A DNA stretch of 64,000 nt from a virus. Under the pieces are notes generated by a model. It was not told the DNA's origin. It worked only from the letters and a program-made list of their open reading frames with translations, and did not search any database. Of this stretch, positions 30,793-39,170 are shown one piece after another. Each line of letters begins with the position of its first letter. The stretch's first letter is position 1. Position numbers and translations under genes: made by a program. Where the stretch lies: IMG/VR virus record IMGVR_UViG_3300037258_000046, positions 1 through 64,000 of that record. One strand, written 5' to 3'.

Positions 30793-31425
30793 TCAGTCCG
30801 CGAGCGCGAGCCGCGGCTGCTCGCCTTCGGCCGACACGAGCCCGACGGCCTCCGGCAGCGTGAAGATCGACACCTCCGCGCGCGGGCGCCCGAAGTCGAC
30901 CATCCACACGCCGCGCACGAAGCGCTTGTCGTCGAACACGAGAAACTTGTTCAGCGCATCCTCGACGGCGCGCAGCAGCTTCGTCCCGTCACCCGTCTGC
31001 CGACGATGCGGGAACCGCGGCGCCGACGGCTTGAGCACCCCCGCGTTGCGCCCTGTCCCGTAGTGGCTCGCGCTGCGCGCGACGTACGTGTGCAGCACGA
31101 TCACGAGTGGCCCGTCGAGCAGCTCGTGGATCTCGCCCAGCTCGACGAGCACAGCGTCGCGCACATCGCCGCGCCACGTCTTGCCCGCAGCGCCGACGTC
31201 GTCCTTCGTGAACGTCACGTAGCGGCCGCCGCGCATGACCGGCTCCTTCTTGCCGGTCGTCGGGTTCTTGCGCATCGCGACACCCGACACCTTCGAGCCC
31301 GCGGGCTTCGCGTCGCCCCATGCCGTGAACGTGATCGCGTGGTCGGTCCCGGCAGGCAGCAGCATGCGCCCGAGCGACTGACGCGCCAGCGACACCTCGT
31401 CGACGAACTCGCCCTCCTCGATCAC
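30793..31425 (-). CDS. rusA: RusA-like Holliday-junction resolvase
   Basis: ATGA overlap start, 210 residues. ITFTAWGDAKPAGSKV opening, then TGDGTKLLRAVEDALNKFLVFDDKRFV, which follows the RusA DNLxKxxxDAL...DDxxV block (the acidic residues are the metal ligands). RusA enzymes resolve junctions in phage recombination, here last in the replication/recombination operon. Confidence 0.85.
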   Translation of the reverse strand: MIEEGEFVDEVSLARQSLGRMLLPAGTDHAITFTAWGDAKPAGSKVSGVAMRKNPTTGKKEPVMRGGRYVTFTKDDVGAAGKTWRGDVRDAVLVELGEIHELLDGPLVIVLHTYVARSASHYGTGRNAGVLKPSAPRFPHRRQTGDGTKLLRAVEDALNKFLVFDDKRFVRGVWMVDFGRPRAEVSIFTLPEAVGLVSAEGEQPRLALAD

Positions 31426-32177
31426 GACACCCTCCGATCCGGGCCGCCGAGCTGAATCGACGCGCAGTAGCCGACGAGCCGCGAGACGATCGCCTCGCCG
31501 AACGGCTCCGGCAACCGGGTCGCCAGCTCCGTCGGCGTCGTGTTCATCGTGACCAGCAGCCGCGCCCCGTGGTTCACGCGATTGTCGATCGCCGCCAAGA
31601 GCTGCTCCGCCACGTGCTCCGTCGGGCGCGCCTTATCCAAGTCGTCGAGCACGAGTGCACCGTGCCCCGCCACGAGCGCCATCGCCCGCGCGCGCGCCTC
31701 CGTGCCGAAGCCACTGTCGATCGACGTCACGAGCGCCGACGCCGACGTCCACCGCAAGTTCTCGAACCGCAGCCGATACCACGCCGCCGCCGCCGCCGCG
31801 TACGTCTTGCCACGCCCGACAGCACCCGCCAGCAGCAGCCCCTTCGGCGCGTCCTCGCCGCCCTCAGCCCACAGCCGCACGAGCGCAATCGACCGCTCCC
31901 GCCCGACGGTGTCCAGCTCGTCGAGCTTGATCCGGCGCAACCCGACCGGCAGCCCGCATTCACGCTCGCGGCCCTGCACGAGCGCCGCCATCCGCGCCAT
32001 CTCCGCCTCGCGATCCGCGGCCGCCCACGCAGCCTCCGCCTCGACGCGATGCGCCGGGCACCGCCGCGGGATCTTCCGCAAGAACTCGCCGAAGATCCCC
32101 TCGTCCTCGGGCAGTTCGATCTCGACCGCGACACCGCAGTCGACGCACGTCGTCTTGTGGATCGTGGTGGACGTCAT
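31422..32177 (-). CDS. DnaC-like helicase loader (AAA+ ATPase)
   Basis: TGATG-type overlap start, 251 residues. CVDC and CPAH give an N-terminal zinc site. Walker A GAVGRGKTY at about 118-126, Walker B HGALVLDDLD at about 173-182, and a sensor/arginine region MNTTPTELATRLPEPFGEAI. The layout is that of DnaC/DnaI/phage helicase loaders, which deliver DnaB-type helicase. The replisome organiser gene is directly upstream; no helicase was found in this window. Confidence 0.85.
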   Translation of the reverse strand: MTSTTIHKTTCVDCGVAVEIELPEDEGIFGEFLRKIPRRCPAHRVEAEAAWAAADREAEMARMAALVQGRERECGLPVGLRRIKLDELDTVGRERSIALVRLWAEGGEDAPKGLLLAGAVGRGKTYAAAAAAWYRLRFENLRWTSASALVTSIDSGFGTEARARAMALVAGHGALVLDDLDKARPTEHVAEQLLAAIDNRVNHGARLLVTMNTTPTELATRLPEPFGEAIVSRLVGYCASIQLGGPDRRVS

Positions 32178-32968
32178 CAGTCAGTCACCATCGGCTTCTC
32201 GTAGGCGCTCAAGTCCTGCTGACTATGAGCTAAGCGCGTCTGTCGGACGTTACCGTTTGTCGCACGACGCGCGATCTCGCCCATCCGGTCGATCGTCGCA
32301 TCCGGGCTCGGCGACTTCCCGCCACCCTTGAGCGCGTAGCTGATGTCGCGGTACTCGTGCTGGACGTGATAGTCGCTCACCGCGAGCCCGTCGATCGCAG
32401 CGCAGCACTCCACGGTCGTCCGCACCTTGAGCGCGTCGCGGATGATCTTCCGGCGCCGAGCGTCGAGCACGAAGCGACTGCCGAACACCTCCAGGTATGT
32501 CGCCCACACTGTCGCGATCTGATCCTCGTCGCTTGACGGGGGGGAGGGGGGGGCTTCTTCTTCCTTAGCTCTAGGTAGTTCGGACGTCTCACCTGCGCGC
32601 GTGAGTCCGCCACTTTGGCGGGCTGTCACTCCGCCACTTTGGCGGTTGGCGGGCTCGACTTCGCCAAGTTGGCGGACTCGCTCGATCAAGACCCTGTAGC
32701 TCAGCCCGCGATCCCACGCGTCGCCCTGCTCCGACACCTCGATTAGCTCCAGCTCGCGCAGCTTCGCGAGCACTCGTTCGGTCGTGCGCTTGCTCCAGAA
32801 CGGGAAGATCTCGCGCCACGCCGCGACCGTGTTGCGTACCCATCCGTCGTCGGAGCGCTCGCCCATCCAGAAGACCTGCTGGAGCGCGATCGCCTCGTTC
32901 AGCCCGATCTCCACGGCGAGCGACGGGATCACCTGTAGCGGCGGCTCAGAGATCAGCAGCTTGCTCAC
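32177..32968 (-). CDS. Replisome organiser / initiator with winged helix (lambda O or DnaD-like)
   Basis: GTG start in a GTGA overlap with a 15-codon leader. Residues 10-75 form a winged helix (LAVEIGLNEAIALQQVFWM, WVRNTVAAWREIFPFWSKR, TTERVLAKLRELELI). Middle linker is Gln/Gly-rich (RQSGGVTARQSGGL) with a Pro/Ser stretch. The C-terminal domain begins ATVWATYLEVFGSRFVL. This is the usual organisation of phage initiators. With the loader next door, it probably opens phage replication. Confidence 0.75.
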   Translation of the reverse strand: MSKLLISEPPLQVIPSLAVEIGLNEAIALQQVFWMGERSDDGWVRNTVAAWREIFPFWSKRTTERVLAKLRELELIEVSEQGDAWDRGLSYRVLIERVRQLGEVEPANRQSGGVTARQSGGLTRAGETSELPRAKEEEAPPSPPSSDEDQIATVWATYLEVFGSRFVLDARRRKIIRDALKVRTTVECCAAIDGLAVSDYHVQHEYRDISYALKGGGKSPSPDATIDRMGEIARRATNGNVRQTRLAHSQQDLSAYEKPMVTD

Positions 32969-33012
32969 CGGCCCACCCCGGCCCGCGACGACACCGACAG
33001 CGATAGCTGCAT
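32965..33012 (-). CDS. 15-codon leader ORF before the initiator
   Basis: AGGAGGGTGAG directly precedes an ATG; product MQLSLSVSSRAGVGR. Its TGA overlaps the GTG of the initiator, so translation is likely coupled. The initiator itself has no other ribosome-binding site. Confidence 0.55.
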   Translation of the reverse strand: MQLSLSVSSRAGVGR

Positions 33013-33033
33013 CTCACCCTCCTGCGATCGAAG

Positions 33034-33066
33034 TTGAAAGGGAGCCGCCAGACCACGACGGCTCCC
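33034..33066 (-). terminator. Weak terminator or attenuator hairpin
   Basis: 8-bp arms 33040-33047 and 33059-33066 (GGGAGCCG with CGGCTCCC), followed on the minus strand by TTTCAACTT. Sits between the stop at 33073 and the initiator leader, so it could reduce read-through. Confidence 0.5.
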
Positions 33067-33072
33067 CACTGC

Positions 33073-33528
33073 TCAGCCCGTCGCGGACGCCGGGTCTGCC
33101 GCTGCGTCGGCGATCGCCTCGACGAACGTCGGGCGAAGCACCTGCCGGATCTTGTAGCCGACGATCCGGCCCTCCTTGCGCTTCACCACGACCTGCGCCG
33201 CCGTCGCGATCTCGTAGCTGACCATCACGCGGCCCGGACTGTCCGGGTCGATCATGCCCGCGCTGACCGGCACCTCCGCCGACATCAGCGACGCCGTGAC
33301 CTCGACCGGCAGGCCCGGCTTGATCAGGTTCTTGAGCGTCTTCTTTGGATCGCCCTCGACCGTCCCGAGCGGGAACAGCTCCTCCTGCTCGTCGTCGTCG
33401 GCCATCTCCGCGATCGACTTGCCGTCAGCCGCCGCGGCTTCTGCGGCTTCGCGGTCTTGGCGCTCCTGCCGCCGCCGCGCTATCTCGTTGTCCGCTGATG
33501 TTGCCTCGTTCTCGTCTTCCACCGTCAT
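33073..33528 (-). CDS. Hypothetical protein, 151 aa
   Basis: GGAGGAAG before ATG. The N-terminal 50 residues are charged and Ala-rich (likely disordered or coiled); the rest is compact beta-type (DPDSPGRVMVSYEIATAAQ, VVKRKEGRIVGYKIRQVL). In the recombination operon; unknown function. Confidence 0.6.
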   Translation of the reverse strand: MTVEDENEATSADNEIARRRQERQDREAAEAAAADGKSIAEMADDDEQEELFPLGTVEGDPKKTLKNLIKPGLPVEVTASLMSAEVPVSAGMIDPDSPGRVMVSYEIATAAQVVVKRKEGRIVGYKIRQVLRPTFVEAIADAAADPASATG

Positions 33529-33754
33529 CGGTGTCTTCCTCCTCGGGTTGCTTGAGATGGACGCGCACCACGGGCCCGAGCCCGGGCACCACGTTCGCCG
33601 CGACCGATCCGACAGCCTCGATCAGCAGCGCCTTCCTACCTTCCTGCAACAGCTCGCCTTCTGTGACGATCACCACGTCGATGATCGCCACGTCGAGCGG
33701 TTCACTGTACGCCTCGCCGGGCGCGAGAGTGATCCTCAGCTCACCCGTCGACAT
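33425..33754 (-). CDS. Hypothetical protein, 109 aa
   Basis: ATG overlaps the upstream gene by 14 nt; the reading frame then overlaps the next gene for about 100 nt. LRITLAPGEAYSEPLDVAII and VVIVTEGELLQEGRKALLI are beta-strand rich; the last 40 residues are low-complexity and may be a by-product of the overlap. Unknown. Confidence 0.5.
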   Translation of the reverse strand: MSTGELRITLAPGEAYSEPLDVAIIDVVIVTEGELLQEGRKALLIEAVGSVAANVVPGLGPVVRVHLKQPEEEDTDDGGRRERGNISGQRDSAAAAGAPRPRSRRSRGG

Positions 33755-34130
33755 CGACTTTGCGGCGATCTTCGAGCACCTGCAATGGCTCGTCGACCGT
33801 GACCGTCCCCTTCCACGCCGACCACGCCACCGCGCGGAACTGCCCGGGCACCGCGCCCTCACCCTTGCCGGTATATGACTCGATCGCGAGCGCCTGCGAC
33901 CGCGCGACGACAGGCACCTTCACGCCCGCCACGGCCGCCCACACGCCGTCCTGGAGCAGCGGGAACTCCGCCGAGCGGACGTTCTCGAACACCTCCGTGT
34001 AGTCGCTCACGGGCTGCACATGCAGCAGCTTCAACACGACATAGCGCGTCGGCTCCGCCTCGGGCTTAGGCTCCTCCTGCTGCGCCTTTCGCGTCCGCTT
34101 CGAGCCCTGCGACCCGTCTGTTTCGGCCAT
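33741..34130 (-). CDS. Hypothetical protein, 129 aa
   Basis: GGAAGG before ATG, inside the 3' end of the HNH gene (65-nt overlap). Basic, Lys-rich N-terminus, then a beta-rich core (RYVVLKLLHVQPVSDYTEVF, GVKVPVVARSQALAIE). The EVFENVRSAEFPLL segment recalls phage accessory proteins near recombinases; not assigned. Confidence 0.55.
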   Translation of the reverse strand: MAETDGSQGSKRTRKAQQEEPKPEAEPTRYVVLKLLHVQPVSDYTEVFENVRSAEFPLLQDGVWAAVAGVKVPVVARSQALAIESYTGKGEGAVPGQFRAVAWSAWKGTVTVDEPLQVLEDRRKVDVDG

Positions 34131-34659
34131 ACCTCCGCCTTCCTGATTGTGGATAGAGACGCTCCAGGAGCGCCACGAATGGCTCGCCCAGCTCGGCCGC
34201 GAACGCGCGCGCCGACGCCGGAACGTCCTGAGCCAAGAATGGATCGCGCGGCATCGGCGCCTCGTGGTCGACGTGGCACTCCCCGCAGACCGGCGACACG
34301 TTGCGCGGGTCGTTGATCAGCTTCCGCGTCAGCCTGCGCTCCTCGTTCTCGTCGAGCCGCTCCGCGGCCGCGTGACGGCGAAGCGCCTGCTGCGGCACCC
34401 AATGGTGCCAAGACCTCGCGCGTCGCTTCCTGGCGCGCCGCTCGCACCTCACGCAGTACAGCTCGCGCGCCGCGCCCGGCGCTTTGAACTCGACGCGCGC
34501 ACGCTTCGCGGGCGCCGCCTGCGCCGGAGCATCGAACGCCGTCGCCGACGGCCGCAGCCTCTTGCCGTACCACGGCTTCAAGCAGTGCGGGCAGAGCTGC
34601 TGCCGCGCGTCGGTAATCCAGATCCCGCCGCAATGCTTGCACCCGGCTGTGACCGTCAC
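34066..34659 (-). CDS. HNH endonuclease with zinc knuckles, 197 aa
   Basis: GTGA overlap start. CKHC and CPHC (zinc ribbon, residues 7-26), CVRC (69-72), then SWHHWVPQQALRR (catalytic His pair 85-86) and NDPRNVSPVCGECHVDHE (Asn120, Cys125, Cys128, His129), the beta-beta-alpha HNH fold. Placed between the PD-(D/E)XK nuclease and small proteins. Could be a packaging or recombination nuclease, or a homing enzyme. Confidence 0.8.
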   Translation of the reverse strand: MTVTAGCKHCGGIWITDARQQLCPHCLKPWYGKRLRPSATAFDAPAQAAPAKRARVEFKAPGAARELYCVRCERRARKRRARSWHHWVPQQALRRHAAAERLDENEERRLTRKLINDPRNVSPVCGECHVDHEAPMPRDPFLAQDVPASARAFAAELGEPFVALLERLYPQSGRRRYGRNRRVAGLEADAKGAAGGA

Positions 34660-35999
34660 TCGCCGTTACGCCGTCGAGCAGCGCGCGTCCGTGCGCCCTT
34701 CCGTGCGCTGACCGACCGCCGCGTCGCTGCGGCAAGCATCTTCTCCGTCGCCACGACCTCGTCGAGCATCGGCGGCGCGTCCTTCGGGTTGTACGCCTCG
34801 AACTTCGTGACCGACCTCGTGCGATACAGCTTCGTCGGATCGAGCCCCTGCGCGATCGCCTCGCGCATCTCCGCCTCGCTCGGCCTCGTCGTCTGCTGCC
34901 GGATCACCGGGCCCCACAGCCGCGTCCGCTTCGAGTCCTTGATCGCGAGCGGCCCGTGCATATTCGTCCACGGCCGCAGCGACTCGCTCAACCGGCGCTT
35001 CACCGCATCGACGACGGCGAACATCTTCCCAACGCGCTCGGCCTCCTCAAGCGACGCGATGCGCCCGTCTCGACGCAAGCTCGGCAGGATCGGACAGTGC
35101 TCCGGCTGCGCGCAATTCCAGCAGTGAGATCCCGGCGACGGCTTCCACACGCCCTCTTCGTATGAGCGGTCGAAGCGCTCGACGATCTGCGTGAACTCCG
35201 ACAGCAGCTCCGGCATCTTGTAGCGGTGGATCGACGCCTCGCGCGTCGGCTTCTGCGACGTCGACGTCATGTAGCGCACGTACACCTCGCGCAGCGTCAC
35301 GCGCTGAATGCCCGGGAACGTCAAGAACACGAGCAGCGCGTAGAACCGCTGCTGGAAGTAGCCCTCCTCGCTGATCGGCTCGTCGTCCGGGTCAGCGCCG
35401 TCCGGGAGATCCTCCGCCGCCACCCGCTCCGGCGGCAGACCCCACCCGCTCTTGAAATCCGGCACGATCGCGTGCCACCCGTTGCGCTCGATCAGCAGCA
35501 GATCCGGGCGGCCCGTGATCGTGCGCTGCACCATCAGGTCCCCGGGCGCCGGGTACGGCTTCGCCGGGTACTCGATCACCGCCTCCATGCGCTGCTCGAT
35601 CCCCGCGATGTCTCGCACGTCCCACTCACTCCCGAGCGCCCACGTGATCACACACACCCGCGCTTCGGCGATCCACCGCAGCGGCAGCGGCGCGACGCTG
35701 TCCTCGTCGCCGAGCATCGGCACGTCGGCCTGCCTGATCGTCCGCTCGAACTCCTGAATCGCGATCTCGACCGGGCAGCGCGTCTCGCCCCGCGCCAGCA
35801 TCAGCCGCATGCACCGCGCGATCGTCCGGTGCACGATCGTGCCCGCCGCCGCCGGGAAGCTAGAGAACTGATGATCCTCGAACTGCATCGACCACCGCGC
35901 GCTCAACGGGCACGCGTCGAACGCCGCGAGCTGCGACTGCCGCAGCCTCGGGAACGCCGCCATCGCCCGCGGGAACGGGACCACCTCCGTGCTCGTCAT
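34656..35999 (-). CDS. PD-(D/E)XK exonuclease with Fe-S cysteines (Cas4/AddB-like, RecE analogue)
   Basis: 447 residues. GRPDLLLIERNGWHAIVPDF then KSGW gives the nuclease core (Asp166, Asp181, Lys183). One Cys at residue 30 and CWNC...CP at 293, 296 and 302 form the four-Cys Fe-S cluster of Cas4/AddB nucleases. It follows the RecT gene in the same unit, the usual pairing of a resecting nuclease with an annealase for phage recombination. Confidence 0.85.
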   Translation of the reverse strand: MTSTEVVPFPRAMAAFPRLRQSQLAAFDACPLSARWSMQFEDHQFSSFPAAAGTIVHRTIARCMRLMLARGETRCPVEIAIQEFERTIRQADVPMLGDEDSVAPLPLRWIAEARVCVITWALGSEWDVRDIAGIEQRMEAVIEYPAKPYPAPGDLMVQRTITGRPDLLLIERNGWHAIVPDFKSGWGLPPERVAAEDLPDGADPDDEPISEEGYFQQRFYALLVFLTFPGIQRVTLREVYVRYMTSTSQKPTREASIHRYKMPELLSEFTQIVERFDRSYEEGVWKPSPGSHCWNCAQPEHCPILPSLRRDGRIASLEEAERVGKMFAVVDAVKRRLSESLRPWTNMHGPLAIKDSKRTRLWGPVIRQQTTRPSEAEMREAIAQGLDPTKLYRTRSVTKFEAYNPKDAPPMLDEVVATEKMLAAATRRSVSARKGARTRAARRRNGE

Positions 36000-36010
36000 C
36001 GCGCCGGAGT

Positions 36011-37210
36011 CTAGAAGTCGACTGAATCGTCGCCGCTGCTACGCGGACGCCACCCGAGCGGCACGCCGAGCGTCGTGAGCTGCTGATCGAGCCAATTCAG
36101 CTCGTCGACCAGCTCGGCGTCCTGCTTCTCGTTCGCGTTCTCGCGCAGCTCGTCGATCGCCGTCAGGCGCTCTAGGAACGGGTGCACCTGCGCACGCCAC
36201 GTCGCGTCGCTCTCCCACCGCGCCTGCGCCGCAGTCCAGTCCGCGCCCGTCTCCTCGCCCGCCTCGGGCTCCACGTCGCCGGAGACGGCCTCCTGCGCGC
36301 CCTCGACGCCGTTCTCGGCCATCGCAGCCTCAGCGCTCGGCGACACATCGTCAGCCACGACGACGGCATCCTCCGGCTCGTTCTCGGCAAGCCACTGCTC
36401 CAGCTCGCGCTTCACCTGAGCGAGCTGCACCGGAGTCGCGCCCTGCGTCCTCGCGCGCAGCACGCCCTCCGTGAACGCCGTCGGGTCCAAGTCGCGGATG
36501 CGCTCATACAGCGGAGCGATCTCCGGATCGAGCGGCTGAAAGTCACCGACGTCGGCGGCGCCAAGGCCACCGCTTGCGCCCGGCAGGTCGAGCCCAGCGC
36601 CCAGCTCGTCGAAGGGCACTGGCCCGGACACGCCATAGGTGATTCGCGTGATGTAGCTCGTCGCGGCTTTGACCATCATCGCGTGCAGAAATGACCATGC
36701 CGACCTCGCAGCGTCTTTGGCGTACTCCGCCCTCGGGGCGTAGAAGTAGCGATCCGGCTTGCCCTGACGGCGCAGGATCGCGTACGCGCCCACGACCTCG
36801 CCCCGCTTGCTCGGGTGGTCGTACTCGTGCACGATCGTGCGCTTGCCGTTCTCGGCGCGCCGAACGCGAAAGACGTCGTTCTCGCACACGACGTCGGCGT
36901 CGACGTCGATGAAGTGCTCGTCGCGGCGCGCGATCTTGAGGTAGCCATCACGGCCGACCATGACCGCGAGCCTCCCCGGCGCGCCGTTCTTGCCCGGCAT
37001 CTGCGCCAGCCAAATCTCGTTCAGCAGCGGATTCAGGTCGAGCGCCGCCGCCTCTTCGAGATAGCGCTGGAGCAGCGCCGTGTCGTTGATCGCGGGCGCG
37101 CCAACCGTGGCGGCAATCGTCGAGACGAGCGCCGGACTAAAAGTGCGCTTCGCCGCGGCGGAGAGACGGACTACGTTCGTGCCCGGAGCGGGCGGAGATT
37201 GCGTTGGCAT
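36011..37210 (-). CDS. recT: RecT-family single-strand annealing protein
   Basis: 399 residues. LDLNPLLNEIWLAQMPG, RLAVMVGRDGYLKIARRDE, VHEYDHPSKRGEVVGAYAIL and DRYFYAPRAEYAKD are the conserved blocks of RecT. The C-terminal 130 residues are acidic and variable (EPEDAVVVADDVSPSAEAAM). First gene after a promoter and terminator; starts the recombination operon. Confidence 0.9.
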   Translation of the reverse strand: MPTQSPPAPGTNVVRLSAAAKRTFSPALVSTIAATVGAPAINDTALLQRYLEEAAALDLNPLLNEIWLAQMPGKNGAPGRLAVMVGRDGYLKIARRDEHFIDVDADVVCENDVFRVRRAENGKRTIVHEYDHPSKRGEVVGAYAILRRQGKPDRYFYAPRAEYAKDAARSAWSFLHAMMVKAATSYITRITYGVSGPVPFDELGAGLDLPGASGGLGAADVGDFQPLDPEIAPLYERIRDLDPTAFTEGVLRARTQGATPVQLAQVKRELEQWLAENEPEDAVVVADDVSPSAEAAMAENGVEGAQEAVSGDVEPEAGEETGADWTAAQARWESDATWRAQVHPFLERLTAIDELRENANEKQDAELVDELNWLDQQLTTLGVPLGWRPRSSGDDSVDF

Positions 37211-37219
37211 CGTGGACTC

Positions 37220-37250
37220 CGTTCGGGTTGCAGTGCGAGCACCCTAGCAG
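37220..37250 (-). promoter_or_regulatory. Promoter motif copy before recT (TAGGGT)
   Basis: TGCTAGGGT with -10 at 37241-37246 and the GCAACCCGAAC tail. It directly follows the terminator of the structural operon. Confidence 0.6.
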
Positions 37251-37262
37251 CCGTGCCAAACG

Positions 37263-37302
37263 AAAAAACGGGCCGCCCGGGGAAGGTGTTCCGGGCGGCC
37301 CG
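37263..37302 (-). terminator. Strong intrinsic terminator of the structural operon
   Basis: 12-bp perfect GC stem: CGGGCCGCCCGG (37269-37280) with CCGGGCGGCCCG (37291-37302), ten-base loop, then six T on the minus strand (37268-37263). It lies 78 bases after the stop of the collar fibre gene. Confidence 0.95.
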
Positions 37303-37379
37303 TGAGTGCAGCACCCCGACAATGACCAGTGCAACCCGGACGTAGGAGGGGGCGCCGCTTCCTACGCATCATAGCCGCT

Positions 37380-38504
37380 CTACGCCTTGATGATGAAGCT
37401 GCGAACCGTCAGGTACGGCGGAAGGTTGTTATGCGCCGCACCACCGCCCTGCGAGCTGATCGACAGCGCCCCCACCGACAGCGACGGGATCGACAGCGCA
37501 GGGATCGTGACCGCCGGGATCGCGTGCGTGTGCCCGAACCCCGTGAACTTGCGAAAGTCGTTCGAGATGAACGTGCCGCCCTCGACCGCGGAGGTGCCCG
37601 CGAGAATGAACGGCTCCCACTCGTTGCCCGACATCGCGCCGTTCGGGTTGTAGACGCCACCGTCCTCCCACGTCGGCTCGCCCGTCGGGCCCACCGACGC
37701 CGATCCGCCGCCCGTCGACCCGCTGCCCGTCGAGCCTGAGCCCGTCGCGCCGCCGTGGTTGTGCGACGGCGCCTCGCCGATCGTCAGCACATGCGTCGCC
37801 TCGCCACCGCCCGCGCCAGCAGTCAGCGCCGTCGCTCGACCGGCCGCGCCCGCCGAGCCCATGTTGTCCGGGCCGACCGCCGTGCGCGCCCGCATGTCCG
37901 GCAGCGCGAAGTTCCCCGCCGACACCGCCGTGCCGTGCGTCGCGAGATAGTCCGCGTTGTAGAGCGTCCCGATCACGCCATACAGCGCCGGGTAGGTCGC
38001 CTGCGCCACCTGCGACCCGTCGCAGATCAGCCACCCCGTCGGCGCGGCCGAGCCGCTCCACGGCAGCGGGCCGAGCCCCGTCGGCAGGATCGGCGACGCG
38101 AGCAGGCTCGCGAGGTTCGGCTGCCCCACGAGCTGCGTGAGCTGCGTGATCGCCGTCCCGTTCCACGCGACCGTCGCGACCTTGCGATACGCGTAGACGC
38201 CCGTCGGCGTCGAGCCCGACGCCACGCTCACCATCGAGAAGCCCGCGGGCGAACTGTCGACGCTCGCCGTGTACGAGTTCGCTCCCGACGTCGTCACGAA
38301 GATGTCGTAGTTGCCCGCGGCACCCGACACGGTGCACGTCACCGTGCCCGAGTTCACGTAGCGGTAGAGCCCGCCGATCGAGATGCTGACCTGCTGATCG
38401 CCCGTCCCCGGGTTGTTTCCCTGCTGATTGACCGCGGAGAGCTGCGTCGTCCCGATGACCGCGAGCTGAAAGTTCGGCGCGGAGCCCGAGAGCATCTCCT
38501 GCAC
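37380..38504 (-). CDS. Tail-collar-domain fibre protein, 374 aa
   Basis: The central segment GPLPWSGSAAPTGWLICDG, then QATYPALYGVIGTLYN and NFALPDMRARTAVGPDN is the phage tail collar domain. It is followed by a Gly/Ser-rich loop (TGSGSTGSGSTGGGSA) and a His-rich beta tip (HTHAIPAVTIPALSIPSL). GTG at 38504 (or an ATG three codons on) is used here. The frame continues upstream for about 20 protein-like codons (ITQDVPLSYSQAAAARFFEA) after a stop but without ATG/GTG, so the true start may differ. Last gene of the structural operon. Confidence 0.8.
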   Translation of the reverse strand: MQEMLSGSAPNFQLAVIGTTQLSAVNQQGNNPGTGDQQVSISIGGLYRYVNSGTVTCTVSGAAGNYDIFVTTSGANSYTASVDSSPAGFSMVSVASGSTPTGVYAYRKVATVAWNGTAITQLTQLVGQPNLASLLASPILPTGLGPLPWSGSAAPTGWLICDGSQVAQATYPALYGVIGTLYNADYLATHGTAVSAGNFALPDMRARTAVGPDNMGSAGAAGRATALTAGAGGGEATHVLTIGEAPSHNHGGATGSGSTGSGSTGGGSASVGPTGEPTWEDGGVYNPNGAMSGNEWEPFILAGTSAVEGGTFISNDFRKFTGFGHTHAIPAVTIPALSIPSLSVGALSISSQGGGAAHNNLPPYLTVRSFIIKA

Positions 38505-38614
38505 CGCCTCGAAGAACCGCGCCGCGGCCGCCTGCGAATAGCTGAGGGGAACGTCCTGTGTGATCCCTCAAGGGTACGGCGCCCAGCGGCAGCGACGTAG
38601 ATTCTAGAATTGTC

Positions 38615-39166
38615 CTAGATCACGTCGCCGACGGCCGAGATGCCGACGATGAAGTGGCCGGTCCCCGAGCCGCCACCCGAGCCGCCCGACGCGCCCGCGA
38701 TCAGATAGTTCGCCGGGATCAACCGGCGCGCGATCACCGCGATCACGCCCTGAAAGTAAGACGTCGACGGGAACGTCGTCGTAATCGTGATCTCGCCCGT
38801 CGACGGCACGCCCACCTGATAGCTCCACGTCGTCGAGCCCAGCAGCGTGTTCATCGCGTTGACCCACTCCGCCGTCGTGCGACACCTGCGCCCGACCATC
38901 GCCGCCTGCACCGCCTGCTGCCTCACCGCCAGCGACTCGCTCGGCGGCGCGATCGGCAACCCCAAGATGCCCTCCCAAATCGACAGCATCCCCAGCGAGT
39001 CGTCGGCGAGCGTCGGCACGAGCCCGTTCTGCACGCTGATCAGATACGCCTCGCAGCGGTCGATCTCGTTCGCGATGCCCTGCACGATCCGCGCGAGCGT
39101 CGGATCGCCCCCATAGTAAGGAGGGAGACTGTCGAAGATGCGCGCCGCGGTCGGAGAGAGCGCCAT
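38615..39166 (-). CDS. Baseplate wedge protein, gpI/DUF2313 (XkdU-like), 183 aa
   Basis: Starts RIFDSLPPYYGGDPTLARIV, a helical N-domain with IDRCEAYLISVQNGL, then a beta C-domain and a Gly/Ser tail (GGSGGGSGTG). This is the usual companion directly downstream of baseplate J in XkdT/XkdU order. Confidence 0.75.
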   Translation of the reverse strand: MALSPTAARIFDSLPPYYGGDPTLARIVQGIANEIDRCEAYLISVQNGLVPTLADDSLGMLSIWEGILGLPIAPPSESLAVRQQAVQAAMVGRRCRTTAEWVNAMNTLLGSTTWSYQVGVPSTGEITITTTFPSTSYFQGVIAVIARRLIPANYLIAGASGGSGGGSGTGHFIVGISAVGDVI

Positions 39167-39170
39167 GCGC

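Noticed and set aside
33539-33552. A CAACCCGAGG sequence resembling the promoter motif tail at 33540
   Set aside because: It is inside coding sequence, lacks the TACAGT core, and serves as the ribosome-binding site region of the 151-aa gene.
38571-38614. A CTAG/TTCTAGAA-rich stretch as a promoter before the collar fibre
   Set aside because: No hexamer pair with the 19-nt spacing of other promoters; nothing firm beyond an AT-rich gap.
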